From contig JAJEKV010000038.1 of NCBI GenBank assembly GCA_021234155.1, positions 14,331,559 to 14,395,558 on the forward strand: 64,000 bases of DNA, in the 5' to 3' direction. Origin of the DNA: Isoetes taiwanensis (Eukaryota; Streptophyta; Lycopodiopsida; Isoetales; Isoetaceae). The position numbers and the translations under genes are program-made. Numbering within the stretch: the stretch's first letter is position 1; each line of letters starts with the position of its first letter. The notes under the pieces were generated by a model that saw nothing but the letters and a program-made list of their open reading frames with translations, ran no database searches and had not been told where the DNA came from. Positions 35,724 through 47,561 of this stretch are shown in pieces.

Positions 35724-36732
35724 TGTAAACTTTAGAGTGCTAACCAAATCTCACAAACTTTTCTCAGACAAGAATCCTAACGCCGCCAAATACTTTTCAG
35801 AGAGTATGTTCTCAGGCCCTCACAACTAACACAAATCCTTTCAGATTATCAAACTGAAACCCCGCATCCGCCTTAACTAACCCCACTTTTGAAGCCAAAA
35901 AATCGAACACACCTTTTTTCGAAAAGAATAAAAGCAGATTTTGTAAAACTCCCAGCCTACACCCTCGTGCTTGCACAATTTTCAAACCGCCAAGACTCCC
36001 AGCCTAGTAACCGGTTTGCACATCTACCAGATTCCCAGTCCCGTGATGAATCAAATCTTCACCAAGAAAACCCCATTGCAACAGATAACCCAGCCGATCA
36101 ATAGCTAGGAAGCAATCTAGATCACTCCCCGCAAATGCAAATCTTAATGTCGCACTAACGTTGAAATTGACAACGCCTTGTTGCCACAATGTTGATCTGA
36201 GATTAACAAAGCAAAAACCCTCCCGCCTTCACTTTTCAACAAGAAAATACCAATATCCTTTTATCTATTTCGATTAGATCAATCTTTCTATAAATTTACT
36301 CCAAATCCCACCCAATGTCACTCCTATCAACCAAATTTAGCCTAATCCACCAAATCCCAAGAAACCACAAGCCAAAAAAGCCTAATCCCAGACCAAATTT
36401 GTTCCCAAGCTTCCAAAATCTTCACCAAACCGCCGACCGCAAATCTTCCAATCCTTGAAAATAGCTCCCAGATGCAATAAATAACCAAAAGATACCAAAT
36501 ATCTTCACCAAAACGTTTCTCCTTCAACACCATGGCGAGTCGAGATTTACCAATCCAATATTTGATTTACCACACCCTACCGCAATCTTGGCCAACATGA
36601 GCTTCACATCAATTGCTTGATCTTCACCGATTTGGGATTTTCTCACCAACACTGAGATTCACGATCTAATCTACAAGAATTGATCAAGTTTTTTAGAAAA
36701 AAACTCTAAAAGACACTAACCTTCAGAGTAGG

Positions 36733-36876
36733 AACATGAGAATACATCAAGGATAAAAGGACTAACTAGAGTAGGTTTTAAAGTGAAACCCACTAATGAG
36801 CTGACTATGGCTATATAGTAGTGTGCCATGTCACAAATGTGATGACTCAAAGATGCCATGTCATCATACTCTAACA
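36733..36876 (-). repeat. LTR-A, inverted, shortened
   Basis: AACATGAGAATAC to CTAACA, about 144 bp, missing internal bases relative to other LTR-A copies. Confidence 0.7.
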
Positions 36877-36950
36877 TCCCCCGATGACATGCATGCCCGA
36901 GAAAACAAAATCCTACTAATGTAAAAGGAAACAATACATATCCCCCGAGA

Positions 36951-38559
36951 TCAAGCAAAGATCAGAACATAGAGCAAGCTTAACCGTAGAAGAAGCCATG
37001 AGTGGTCCTTGTATTTAATTTTGGACCAAATCTTCCTTCCTTCCTCCGTATTCATTCTCTTGCGTAAAAAATATCAAATGTATCAATAGTCCTCAGGTTC
37101 CCCGCTATGTGAAGTGCTTCATAGTATATCTTCCATAATGACCTCAAACCATGTGTTAGTGTCATAAGACTGCTCCATATTCTCGCCTCGGTAGATCGTT
37201 AGCGTAACAATCGATAAGATCATGATCATAATAGGCCTTAGAGAACTCGCCATAGTTTGCCCCCGGTAATCCCACTACAAACCGGCTGCGGGTAAACCGC
37301 CGCCAGAATTAACCATTGACTCATAACCTTCGCCAGTGTATCAAAACAAGCAATACCGATTTCTTAAATGCAAACACTGAAGTTACCCAGAATCGCTGAT
37401 ATTCCTTCATCGTCAACATAAGAGATATACCACCTAAAAATCATCCAAATGTTGATCCGCCACCTTCCCATCATGTGGACAAGCAAATGGAATGTGTACA
37501 TTCACATGAAATGGAAGATCATGTGTACAAACCCCGAGATAGATGAGACCAAAATCACTATCGTTATTTATCAATCTCCAGCCATGGAAGCTCACAAATC
37601 ATTTCTTCTTCTTCTCGCCATGAATTCGTGTAAGTCCCAGATGTTGCTCATCTCCGTAAACCTGTCCGCGTGAATGTCATCATTATGAAGAAACCAATTG
37701 CTCTCAATCACTTCATACCGCAGATCCAAGTCAAGTAACATGGACCGAGAACCAAAAGAAGATTCGCGGAATGCATTCCAAAACCAATTTTTTCCCAAAG
37801 ATAGTCTGATATAACAGCTTGGTGACATCAAGACAATTCATCAAGATCTAAAAATTCATCAAGAAGGGGTACCTCTAACTGCACAGATTTGATCTCGTAA
37901 CTGTGCTTGTGTCGAAAGCAACTCGCTAACATTTGATTTTTCTCAAACAACTCGCTCCCAAACTTGATGTATCATTAAACCCCGCAAGATGATCTACATC
38001 ATCAAGAAGCAAAATGAACTGTCAAACCATCATGATCCTTTTTCCAATATGCCACCGTCTCCAGGCCGGATTCGCCATGCAAGGAAACTTTTCCAAAAAT
38101 TTCCAAGATAATTAGAAGCGTAACACAAGTCATGGATTTCGTGAACCGGAACCATAAAAGTGGATATATCTCCAGATAGTTGTCTCCCTTTTCCCTCAAT
38201 TTCCTTTGCTTCGCTTTTCCCTCTTCTTCACCTTTTTTCGCTTCTTGCCTCAAACTTAAGTTCAATAGAATCTTGCTGCCCAAATTCTGATCTCAAGTAG
38301 TCCCAAAGCTTTTGGGAACTAAGAAACGAGCTTGCCAAATCTTTAAACTGTAAGGATGTGCTATAGTTAGCTTTATAGCTCGTGGTAACTAGAGAATCAT
38401 TATCAAGAGTAATTCCGTAAAGTCTGCGGTCCTCTTACAACATGCCACAAATCGTGGTGAAATTAAAGACCATGTCATGTGACATCTCCATTCTTCATAG
38501 TTCGATGATTGAGAAACTTATCTTTTAGCTGACTACAAGCTCTTTCAACACAGAAGCAT
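36951..38559 (-). pseudogene. Family A orphan frame, broken, in A9
   Basis: Start near 38559, stop near 36951. Open pieces include 38002-38283 and 37592-37831 (LLDLDLRYEVIESNWFLHND). The Leu-Arg-Tyr seen where A12 has Leu-Gln-Tyr reflects CAG printed as CGG. Confidence 0.7.
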
Positions 38560-39681
38560 TGTAAACTTTAGAGTGCTAACCAAATCTCACAAACTTTTCT
38601 CAGACAAGAATCCTAAACTGCCAAATACTTTTCAGAGAGTATGTTCTCAGGCCCTCACAACTAACACAAATCCTTTTCAGATTATCAAATCTGAAACCCC
38701 GTGATCCGCCTTAACTAACCCCGCACTTTGAAGCCAAAAAATCGAACACACTTTTTTCGAAAAGAATCCCGCAGATTTGCAAAACTCCCAGCCTACACCC
38801 CAGGCTTGCACAATTTCACAAACCGCCAAGACTCCCAGCCTAGTAACTGTGGTTTTGCACATCTACCCGATTCCCAAACCCGTGATGAATCAAATCTTCA
38901 CCAAGAAAACCCCATTGCAAACAGATAACTCCAATCGATCAATAGCTTTCGAAAGCAATCTAGATCACTCCCCGCAAATGCAAATCTTAATGCCGCACTA
39001 ACGTTGAAATCGACAACGCCTTTGTTGCCACAATGTCGATCCGAGATTAACAAAGGTAAAACCCTCCCGCCTTCACTTTTCAACAAGAAAATACCAATAT
39101 CCTTTTATCTATTTCGATTAGATCAATCTTTCTATAAATTTACTCCAAACCACCCAATTCCAGTGTCACTCCTACGCCAAATTTAGCCTAATCCCACCAA
39201 ATCCCAAGAAAACCACAAGCCAAAATAACCAAAAGATACCATACGCCAAAAATAGCTCCCGATGCAATATTTGTTGCGCACGCAGAGCCAACGCCCAAAT
39301 CTTTTGATCTTCACCAAATACCGACCGCCGCCCAATCTTTGAAAATAGCTCCCAAGATGCAATATTTGTTGCGACGCAGAGCTAACGCCCAAATCTTTCT
39401 CGATCTTCACCAAACACGCCGTTTCTCCTTCAACACCGCGAGTCGATTTACCAATCCAATCAGCCCGATTAGGATTTACCACACCCCGCTGTAACCGCCA
39501 TTCCAAAATTAATTTGCTATTCCTGGGCCAATCAATTGTTTCAGATCTTCACCGATTTGGGATTTTTTCACCAACACTTGAGATTCACCGATCTAATCTA
39601 CACCGTGATTGATCAAGTTCTTAGAATGCCTCCACCTCTAATCGACTTGCTAACCTTCACCTTCAGATAGGCTCGATACCA

Positions 39682-39853
39682 TGATAACATGAGAATACAA
39701 TCAAGGATAAAAGGAAAGACACTAACTAGAGTAGGAGCCTTAAAGACTCCTAGAGTGAACCCTGCACTAATGAGCGTGACTATGGCTATATAGTAGTGTG
39801 CCATGTCAAGAACATGATGACTCTCAAAGATGCCATGTCATCATACTCTAACA
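39682..39853 (-). repeat. LTR-A shared by A9 and A10
   Basis: TGATAACATGAG to TCTAACA with the primer site on its left and the polypurine run of A10 on its right. Confidence 0.85.
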
Positions 39854-39931
39854 TCCCCCCGATGACATGCATGCCCGAGAAAACAAAAAAAATCCTACCA
39901 ACGTAAAGGAAACAATACATATCCCCCGAGA

Positions 39932-41542
39932 TCAAGCAAGACTGTGAATATAGAGCAAGCTTAACCGTGAGAAGAAGCCATGAGTGGTCCTTGTATTTAA
40001 TTTTGGACCAAATCTTCCTTCCTCTCGCACTCATTCTCTGCGTAAAAAATATCAAATGTATCAATAGTCCCTCGTGGTTCCTCGCTATGCTGAAGTGCTT
40101 CATAGTATATCTTCCATAATGCACCTCAAACCATGTGTTAGTGTCATAAGATCGCTCCATATTCTCGCCTCGTAGACCGTTAGCGTAACAATCGATAAGA
40201 TCATGATCATAATAGGCCTTAGAGAACTCGCCATAGTTTGCCCCGGTAATCCCACTACAAACCGGCTGTGGTAAACCGCCGCCAGAATTAACCATTGACT
40301 CATAACCTTCAGCAGTGTATCAAAACAAGCAATACCGATTTTTAAATGCAAACACTGAAGTTACCCGTGAATCGCTTGATATTCCTTCACCGCCAACATA
40401 AGAGATATACCACTAAAAAATCATCCAAATGTTGATCCGCCACCTTCCCATCATGTGGACAAGCAAATGGAATGTGTACATTCACATGAAATGGAAGATC
40501 ATGTGTACAAACCCGAGATAGATGAGACTGAAAATCACTATCAGCATTTATCAATCTCCAGCCATGGAAGCTCACAAATCATTTCTTCTTCTTCGCCATG
40601 AATTCGTGTAAGTCCCCAGATGTTGCTCATCTCCGTAAAACCAGTTCCGCAATGTCATCATTATGAAGAAACCAATTGTTTCAATCACTTCATACCGCAG
40701 ATCCAAGTCAAGTAACATGGATCGAGAACCAAAAGAAGATTCGCGGAATGCATTCCAAAACCAATTCTTTTTCCCAAAGATAGTCCGATATAACAGCTTG
40801 GTGACATCAAGACAATTCATCAAGATCTAAAAATTCATCAAGAAGGGGTACCTCTAATCTGTATTTGATCCGTAACTGCAGGTTGTGTGTCGAAAGCAAC
40901 TCGCTAACATTTGATTTTTCTCAAACAATCCTCGTTCCCAAACTTGATGTATCATTAAACCCCGCGAAGATGATCTACATCATCAAGAAGCAACCTGAAC
41001 CGGCCAAAACCATCATGATCCTTTTCCAATATGCCACCGTCTCCGTGGCCGGATTCGCCATGCAAGGAAACTTTTCCAAAAAATTTCCAAGATAATTAGA
41101 AGCGTAACACAAGTCATGGATTTCGTGAACCGGAACCATAAAAGTGGATATCTCCTAGATAGTTGTCTCCTTTTCCTCAATTTCCTTTTTCTTTTTCCCC
41201 TCTTCTTCACCTTTTTTTCGCTTCTTGCCTCTCAAACTTAAGTTCAATAGAATCTTGCTGCCCAAATTCTGATCTCAAGTAGTCCCAAAGCTCTTGGGAA
41301 CTAAGAAACGAGCTTGCCAAATCTTTAAACTGTAAGGATGTGCTATAGTTAGCTTTATAGCTCGGTAACTAGAGAATCATTATCAAGAGTAATTCCGTAA
41401 AGTCCAGGTCCTCTTACAACATGCCACAAATCGTAGTGAAATTAAAGACCATGTCATGTGACATCTCCATTCTTCATAGTTCTCGATGATTGAGAAACTT
41501 ATCTTTAGCTGGGACTACAAGCTCTTTTCAACACAGAAGCAT
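39932..41542 (-). pseudogene. Family A orphan frame, broken, in A10
   Basis: Start near 41542, stop near 39932. The piece 39786-40295 is open through the C-terminal third and on into the LTR, and includes YDTNTWFEVHYGRYTMKHFS. Other breaks are at CAG/CTG sites. Confidence 0.7.
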
Positions 41543-42277
41543 TGTAAACTTTTAGAGTGCTAACCAAATCTCACAAACTTTTCTCAGATCAAGAATCCTA
41601 ACTGCCAAATACTTTCAGAGAGTATGTTCTCAGGCTCCTCACAACTAACACAAATCCTTTCAGATTATCAAATCTGAAACCCCGTGATCCGCCTTTAACT
41701 AACCCCCCGCACTTTGAAGCCAAAAATCGAACACACCTTTTTCGGAAAAGAATCCCGCAGATTTGCAAAACTCCGGGCCTACACCCCCGTGGCTTGCACA
41801 ATTTCACAAACCGCCAAGACTCCCAGCCTAGTAACGTGGTTTGCACATCTACCGCATTCCCAGCCCGTGATGAATCAAATCTTCACCAAGAAAACCCCAT
41901 TGCAACAGATAACTCCAAATGATCAATAGCTTTTCGAAAGCAATCTAGATCACCCCGCAAATGCAAATCTTAATGCCGCACCAACGCTGAAATCGACAAC
42001 GCCTTGTTGCCACAATGCCGATCCGAGATTAACAAAGGTAAAACCCTCCCGCCTTCACTTTTCAACAAGAAAATACCAATATCCTTTTATCTATTTCGAT
42101 TAGATCAATCTTTCTATAAATTTACTCCAACCGACCAAACCCAATTCCGTGTCACTCCCTACGCCAAATTTAGCCTAATCCCACCAAATCCCAAGAAAAC
42201 CACAAGCCAAAAATAACCAAAAAAGATACCATACGCCAAAAAAAATAGCTCCTAAGATGCAATATTTGTTGCGCATC

Positions 42278-42463
42278 GATAACATGAGAATACACCAAGG
42301 ATAAAAGGAAAGACACCTAACCAGAGTAGGAGCGCCTAAAGACTCCTAGAGTGAACTCCGCATGATCAATGAGCGATGACTATGGCTATATAGTAGTGTG
42401 CCATGTCAAAGAATGTCAAGAACATGTGATGACTCAAAGATGCCATGTCATCATACTCTAACA
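42278..42463 (-). repeat. LTR-A shared by A10 and A11
   Basis: GATAACATGAG to TCTAACA. It contains a short internal duplication of ATGTCAAGAA near 42410-42422. Confidence 0.75.
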
Positions 42464-42538
42464 TCCCCCCGATGACATGCATGCCCGAGAAAACAAAAAT
42501 CCTACTAACGTAAAGGAAACAATACATATCCCCCGAGA

Positions 42539-44155
42539 TCAAGCAAGATTGTGAACATAGAGCAAGCTTAACCGTAGAAGAAGCCATGAGTGGTCCTTTT
42601 GTATTTAATTTTGGACCAAATCTTCCTTCCTCTGCACTCATTCTCTTGCAGTAAAAAAATATCAAATGTATCAATAGTCCCTCGTGTTCCTCGCTATGCT
42701 GAAGTGCTTCATAGTATATCTTCCATAATGCACTTCAAACCATGTGTTAGTGTCATAAGATCGCTCCATATTCTCGCCTCGGTAGATCGTTAGCGTAACA
42801 ATCGATAAGATCATGATCATAATAGGCCTTAGAGAACTCGCCATAGTTTGCCCCGTAATCCCACTACAAACCGGGCCGCGGGTAAACCGGCCGCCAGAAT
42901 TAACCATTGACTCATAACCTTCGCCAGTGTATCAAAAACAAGCAATACCCGATTTCTTAAATGCAAACACTGAAGTTACCCCAGAATCGCTTTGATATTC
43001 CTTCACCGCCAACATAAGAGATATACCACCTAAAAATCATCCAAATGTTGATCCGCCACCTTCCCATCATGTGGACAAGCAAATGGAATGTGTACATTCA
43101 CATGAAATGGAAGATCATGTGTACAAACCCGAGATAGATGAGACTGAAAATCACCATCGCTACGATCAATCTCCAGCCATGGAAGCTCACAAATCATTTT
43201 TCTTCTTCCGCCATGAATGGTGTAAGTCCCAGATGTTGCTCATCTCCGTAAAACCAGGTCCGCAATGTCATCATTATGAAGAAACCAATTGCTCTCAATC
43301 ACTTCATACCGCAGATCCAAGTCAAGTAACATGGATCGAGAACCAAAAGAAGATTCGTGGAATGCATTCCAAAACCAATTTTTTCCCAAAGATAGTCTGA
43401 TATAACAGCTTGGTGACATCAAGACAATTCATCAAGATCTAAAAATTCATCAAGAAGGGGTACTCTAACGCCAGATTTGATCTGGTAATCGTGGTTTTGT
43501 GTCGAAAGCAACTCGCTAACATTTGATTTTTCTCAAACAATCCGCTCCCAAACTTGATGTATCATTAAACCCCCGCAAGATGATCTACATCATCAAGAAG
43601 CAAAATGAACTGGCAAAACCATCATGATCCTTTTTCCAATATGCCACCGTCTCCAGGCGGATTCGCCATGCAAGGAAACTTTTCCAAAAATTTCCAAGAT
43701 AATTAGAAGCGTAACACAAGTCATGGATTTCGTGAACCGGAACCATAAAAGTGGATATCTCCCAGATAGTTGTCTCCCTTTTCCTCAATTTCCTTTGCTT
43801 CGCTTTTCCCTTCTTCTTCACCTTTTTCTCGCTTCTTGCCTCTCAAACTTAAGTTCAATAGAATCTTGCTGCCCAAATTCTGATCTCAAGTAGTCCCAAA
43901 GCTCTTGGGAACTAAGAAACGAGTTTGCCAAATCTTTAAACTGTAAGGATGTGCTATAGTTAGCTTTATAGCTCGTGGTAACTAGAGAATCATTATCAAG
44001 AGTAATTCCAGAAAGTCCGTGGTCCTCTTACAACATGCCACAAATCGCGGTGAAATTAAAGACCATGTCATGTGACATCTCCATTCTTCATAGTTCTCGA
44101 TGATTGAGAAACTTATCTTTTAGCTGGACTACAAGCTCTTTCAACACAGAAGCAT
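42539..44155 (-). pseudogene. Family A orphan frame, broken, in A11
   Basis: Start near 44155, stop near 42539. Broken into several frames. Pieces 43240-43422 and 43585-43821 are recognisable from the A12 middle region. Confidence 0.7.
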
Positions 44156-45281
44156 TGTAAACTTTTAGAGTGCTAACCAAATCTCACAAACTTTTTCAGA
44201 CAAGAATCCTAACGCTGCCAAATACTTTTCAGAGAGTATGTTCTCAGGCCCTCACAACTAACACAAATCCTTTCAGATTATCAAATCAAAACCCCCAGAT
44301 CCGCCTTTAACTAACCCCAGCACTTTGAAGCCAAAAAATCGAACACACCTTTTTTCTCGAAAAGAATCCTCCCGCAGATTTGCAAAACTCCCAGCCTACA
44401 CCCCGTGCTTGCACAATTTCATTAAACCGCCAAGACTCCCAGCCTAGTAACTGTGGTTTGCACATCTACCGATTCCCACCCGTGATGAATCAAATCTTCA
44501 CCAAGAAAACCCCATTGCAACAGATAACTCCAACGATCAATAGCTTCGAAAGCAATCTAGATCACTCCCGCAAATGCAAATCTTAATGCCGCACCAACGT
44601 TGAAAATCGACAACGCCTTGTTGCCACAATGCCGATCCGAGATTAACAAAGGCAAAACCCTCCCGCCTTCACTTTTCAACAAGAAAATACCAATATCCTT
44701 TTATCTATTTCGATTAGATCAATCTTTCTATAAATTTACTCCAAACCGACCCAATTCCGTGTCACTCCTACGCCAAATTTAGCCTAATCCGACCAAATCC
44801 CAAGAAAACCACAAGCCAAAAATAACCAAAAGATACCATACGCCAAAAAATAGCTCCCAAGATGCAATATTTGTTGCGCACGCAGAGCTAACGCTTCCAA
44901 ATCTTTTTGATCTTCACCAAATACCGACCGCTTCCAATCCTTGAAAATAGCTCCCAAGATGCAATATTTGTTGCGCACGCAGAGCCAACGCCCAAATCTT
45001 TTCTCGATCTTCACCAAAACACCGTTTCTCCTTCAACACCTCGAAGTCGATTTACCAATCCAATCACCGATTAGGATTTACCACAACCGGCTGTAATCCG
45101 CCATTCCAAATCTAATTTGCCATTCGCTTCCATCAATTGTTTTAGATCTTCACCCGATTTGGGATTTTTCACCAACACTTGAGATTCACCGATCTAATCT
45201 ACACCAGATTGATCAAGTTTTTAGAATGCCTCCACCTCTAATCGACTTTGTTAACCTTCACCTTCGATAGGCTCGATACCA

Positions 45282-45450
45282 TGATAACATGAGAATACAA
45301 TCAAGGATAAAAGGAAAGACACTAACCAGAGTAGGAGCCTAAAGACTCCTAGAGTGAACCCGCACTAATGAGCTGACTATGGCTATATAGTAGTGTGCCA
45401 TGTCAACAACATGTGATGACTCAAAGATGCCATGTCATCATACTCTAACA
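45282..45450 (-). repeat. LTR-A, 5' LTR of A11
   Basis: TGATAACATGAG to TCTAACA, next to the primer site. On its right a scrambled 70-bp patch (45451-45519) mixes LTR-A-like and B gag-like words before B sequence begins. Confidence 0.8.
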
Positions 45451-45519
45451 TTGGCACTCTCTGGGACAAATACAATCAAGGATAAAAAGGAAAGACATCT
45501 AACTAGAAGACTAGCTACT

Positions 45520-46235
45520 AACACCGAACCGCGGGAAGCAGACTAGGCAAGCGTGTCCAAGCTCCTTATCCATCTCAAGCTCGCACTGCTCAAAACCTTT
45601 GGAATTAATTCATTTCGACATCCGTTATTTGCCTATTGAGTCTTATGGAGGCAATGTGTACTTCATAGTATTTGTTGATGATTTCAGCAGATATACATGG
45701 GTATATCCTATTAAATTCAAATCTCAAGCTCTTTCTATCTTTTCTCGACCTACAAAGAAGTTAGTTGAGAATGAGTTCTCCACTACAATCAAAAAGGTTA
45801 AGGACTGATAATGCTAGAGAATACCTCTCAAATGAGTTTGAAGAATTTCTGAAATCCAAAGGCATTCGTGAGAGAGCAGATAGTCCCTTATGCCCATCCC
45901 TAATGGAGTAGCGTAACGTAAAAAACAGACATTGATGGATTTGGCCGTAAGTATGTTAAAGCATAAGAGGTTGTCTCCAAAATTTTGGCTGAGGCGCTTC
46001 TACCGCCGCTACATATCAAATCGAAGCTCCTACCAAATCTATGGGTACTCAAACTCCCTTCAAGCTTTTTACAATTCTAAACCCGATGTTAAACATCCTG
46101 AAAGTTTTGGTTGTCTAGCTTACACTACAATTCCTCCCAGATTCTTCACAAGAATGGGAAACTTTCTCGATCGAAGCTATCAAAGTTGTGTTCATTGGCT
46201 ATTCTTTGAATATGAAGGCGTGGAAATGCTATGAC
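45520..46235 (+). pseudogene. Family B integrase, fragment B-f
   Basis: Forward piece from the end of the pre-integrase region. It has PIESYGGNVYFIVFVDDFSR (catalytic-core start with the DD of the VDDFSR block) and YTWVYPIKFKS in an open frame 45599-45808, then DNAREY near 45808 and the FWL...YISNR tail in 45932-46234. It is cut at 46235 and joined head-on to inverted gag. Confidence 0.85.
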
Positions 46236-46972
46236 CGCCACTCTTCTTCATGTGCCCCTCTTTTCCACGTAACCAGCAGCTAAAAGGCTTTTTTTCTTGA
46301 ATTTGTGGTAGAAAAAGAGGACCTAGAATTAGCTTCGCATGAAGTTCCCCAAGAATTTGAAGAAGTCTTTGCTTTAGAAAAATTTGCATGCTCCACTAGA
46401 TCTCTTTCTTTTTCCTATGAATCTCTCAGATCCAAGAGCTTTCTCAAGTAGCTTGAGTGAAGGAAATCTTGATCTTAACCTTCATCTGATAATAATCAAT
46501 AATGTGCTGATATTCCCGGTAGATAAGCCTTTCAAAACATACATGATTAAGGTGACATCCTCCATCTCACCACCACCGCATGATATTTCTCCTTAAGTGC
46601 TTTAAATTGTCGTAGTAATCATTCATATCTTTACAATCTTCAAGCCCGAGATTGTCCATCTTGCTCCTTAGGATAATCTGATGCCCTTCACCCTCATGGA
46701 CACAAATCTTCGCAAACACCGAAATGCTTCTTGAAAAGACTTACGCTTTGAATATCTCTGCTCAGATCGATTAATACATGATCCGAGATGATACAAGGCT
46801 AGCTTATCCTTCTTCAACTCATCGAGTTGTTGGCTTCCAAGATTTCGAAAAACAACATCCAAATCACTAAAACCAAGATTGGTTTCAAATGCAAATCTCC
46901 AAGTGAAATAACCTCTCAGATCCAATATGGTGGTGAGCAAAGTACTTCCACCTGCTCGTTGTTAGCAGCCAT
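46236..46972 (-). pseudogene. Copia gag, family B, inverted
   Basis: Minus strand from ATG at 46972 to the zinc-knuckle region near 46240-46270, where it is cut. The open part 46668-46940 shows YFTWRFAFETNLGFSDLDVV and LGSQQLDELKKDKLALYHLG, the clearest gag reading here. The leader (46973-47333) and primer site lie upstream. Confidence 0.85.
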
Positions 46973-47333
46973 TAAAAGAAGCAAGAAAGCTAAAAACCAG
47001 GAATTTTGAGGAATTGAACGCCAGATCATCGGGAAATCTTGGAAAATTTAACACCGTGATTTATAATATACTCAAGATCGGACACAATGCACCTCCGTGA
47101 TCAATATCCCACCTCCTACCTCCCCGATCTTCAAACTAGATGAAAAATTCTCAAGATTATCCAATTCCTACAAGAAATTATGCCAATCCCACAAGACATT
47201 TAGCTCAATTCAAATAAAAAAGAAAGCAAGAAGATCAAATTAATGACTACAAACAATCTCCGATCAAGATTAATAACCCTTTACTTCTCTCCTTATTGAT
47301 TTGTAATTTTAGATTCCTCTCCTCTCCAAGGTC

Positions 47334-47345
47334 GGCTCGATACCA
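47334..47345 (-). promoter_or_regulatory. tRNA-iMet primer-binding site, inverted B
   Basis: GGCTCGATACCA on the plus strand, adjacent to the inverted LTR-B. Same CAG-to-CG change as most copies. Confidence 0.8.
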
Positions 47346-47561
47346 TGATAACAACAATGCATACAATGGAAAGAAGAGGATCTACTAACAAAGCTCCGTG
47401 AGAGCTACACCGATAAATCTAACCGCTAGACTATGGCTTATATAGATGTGCCATGTCGCCTACAAGCGCAGTTGCGGACATCGCCGCCAAGACAAGCGCA
47501 TATGCCACGCCAAGACACACAAAGCCTAAACATCCTAACGCCTAGTCATCTTATTCTAACA
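47346..47561 (-). repeat. LTR-B shared by gag piece and pol piece
   Basis: TGATAACAAC to TCTAACA, 216 bp. It is the 5' LTR of the gag fragment on its left and the 3' LTR of the pol fragment on its right. Confidence 0.85.

Larger units (their letters stand above)
34516..36876 (-). mobile_element. Family A copy A8, inverted, 3' truncated
   Basis: Starts inside the orphan frame (about A12 residue 370), passes the start codon near 35723 and the leader, then a corrupted primer-site region (36400-36730), and ends in LTR 36733-36876. The last 400 bp of leader are scrambled and no primer site can be read. Confidence 0.7.
36877..39853 (-). mobile_element. Family A copy A9, inverted, full structure
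   Basis: Polypurine tract CCCCCGA, complete frame span, leader, primer site 39670-39681 (GGCTCGATACCA) and LTR 39682-39853. With the LTR at 36733 it has the full LTR-internal-LTR order. Confidence 0.8.
39854..42463 (-). mobile_element. Family A copy A10, leader deletion
   Basis: Complete frame span and most of the leader. The last part of the leader and the primer site are missing: sequence jumps from GCAATATTTGTTGCGCA to TCGATAACATGAG (42271-42288). LTR 42278-42463. Confidence 0.75.
42464..45450 (-). mobile_element. Family A copy A11, inverted, full structure
   Basis: Polypurine tract, complete frame span, leader, primer site 45270-45281 and LTR 45282-45450. It is the last unit of the inverted A array A7-A11. 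Confidence 0.8.
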
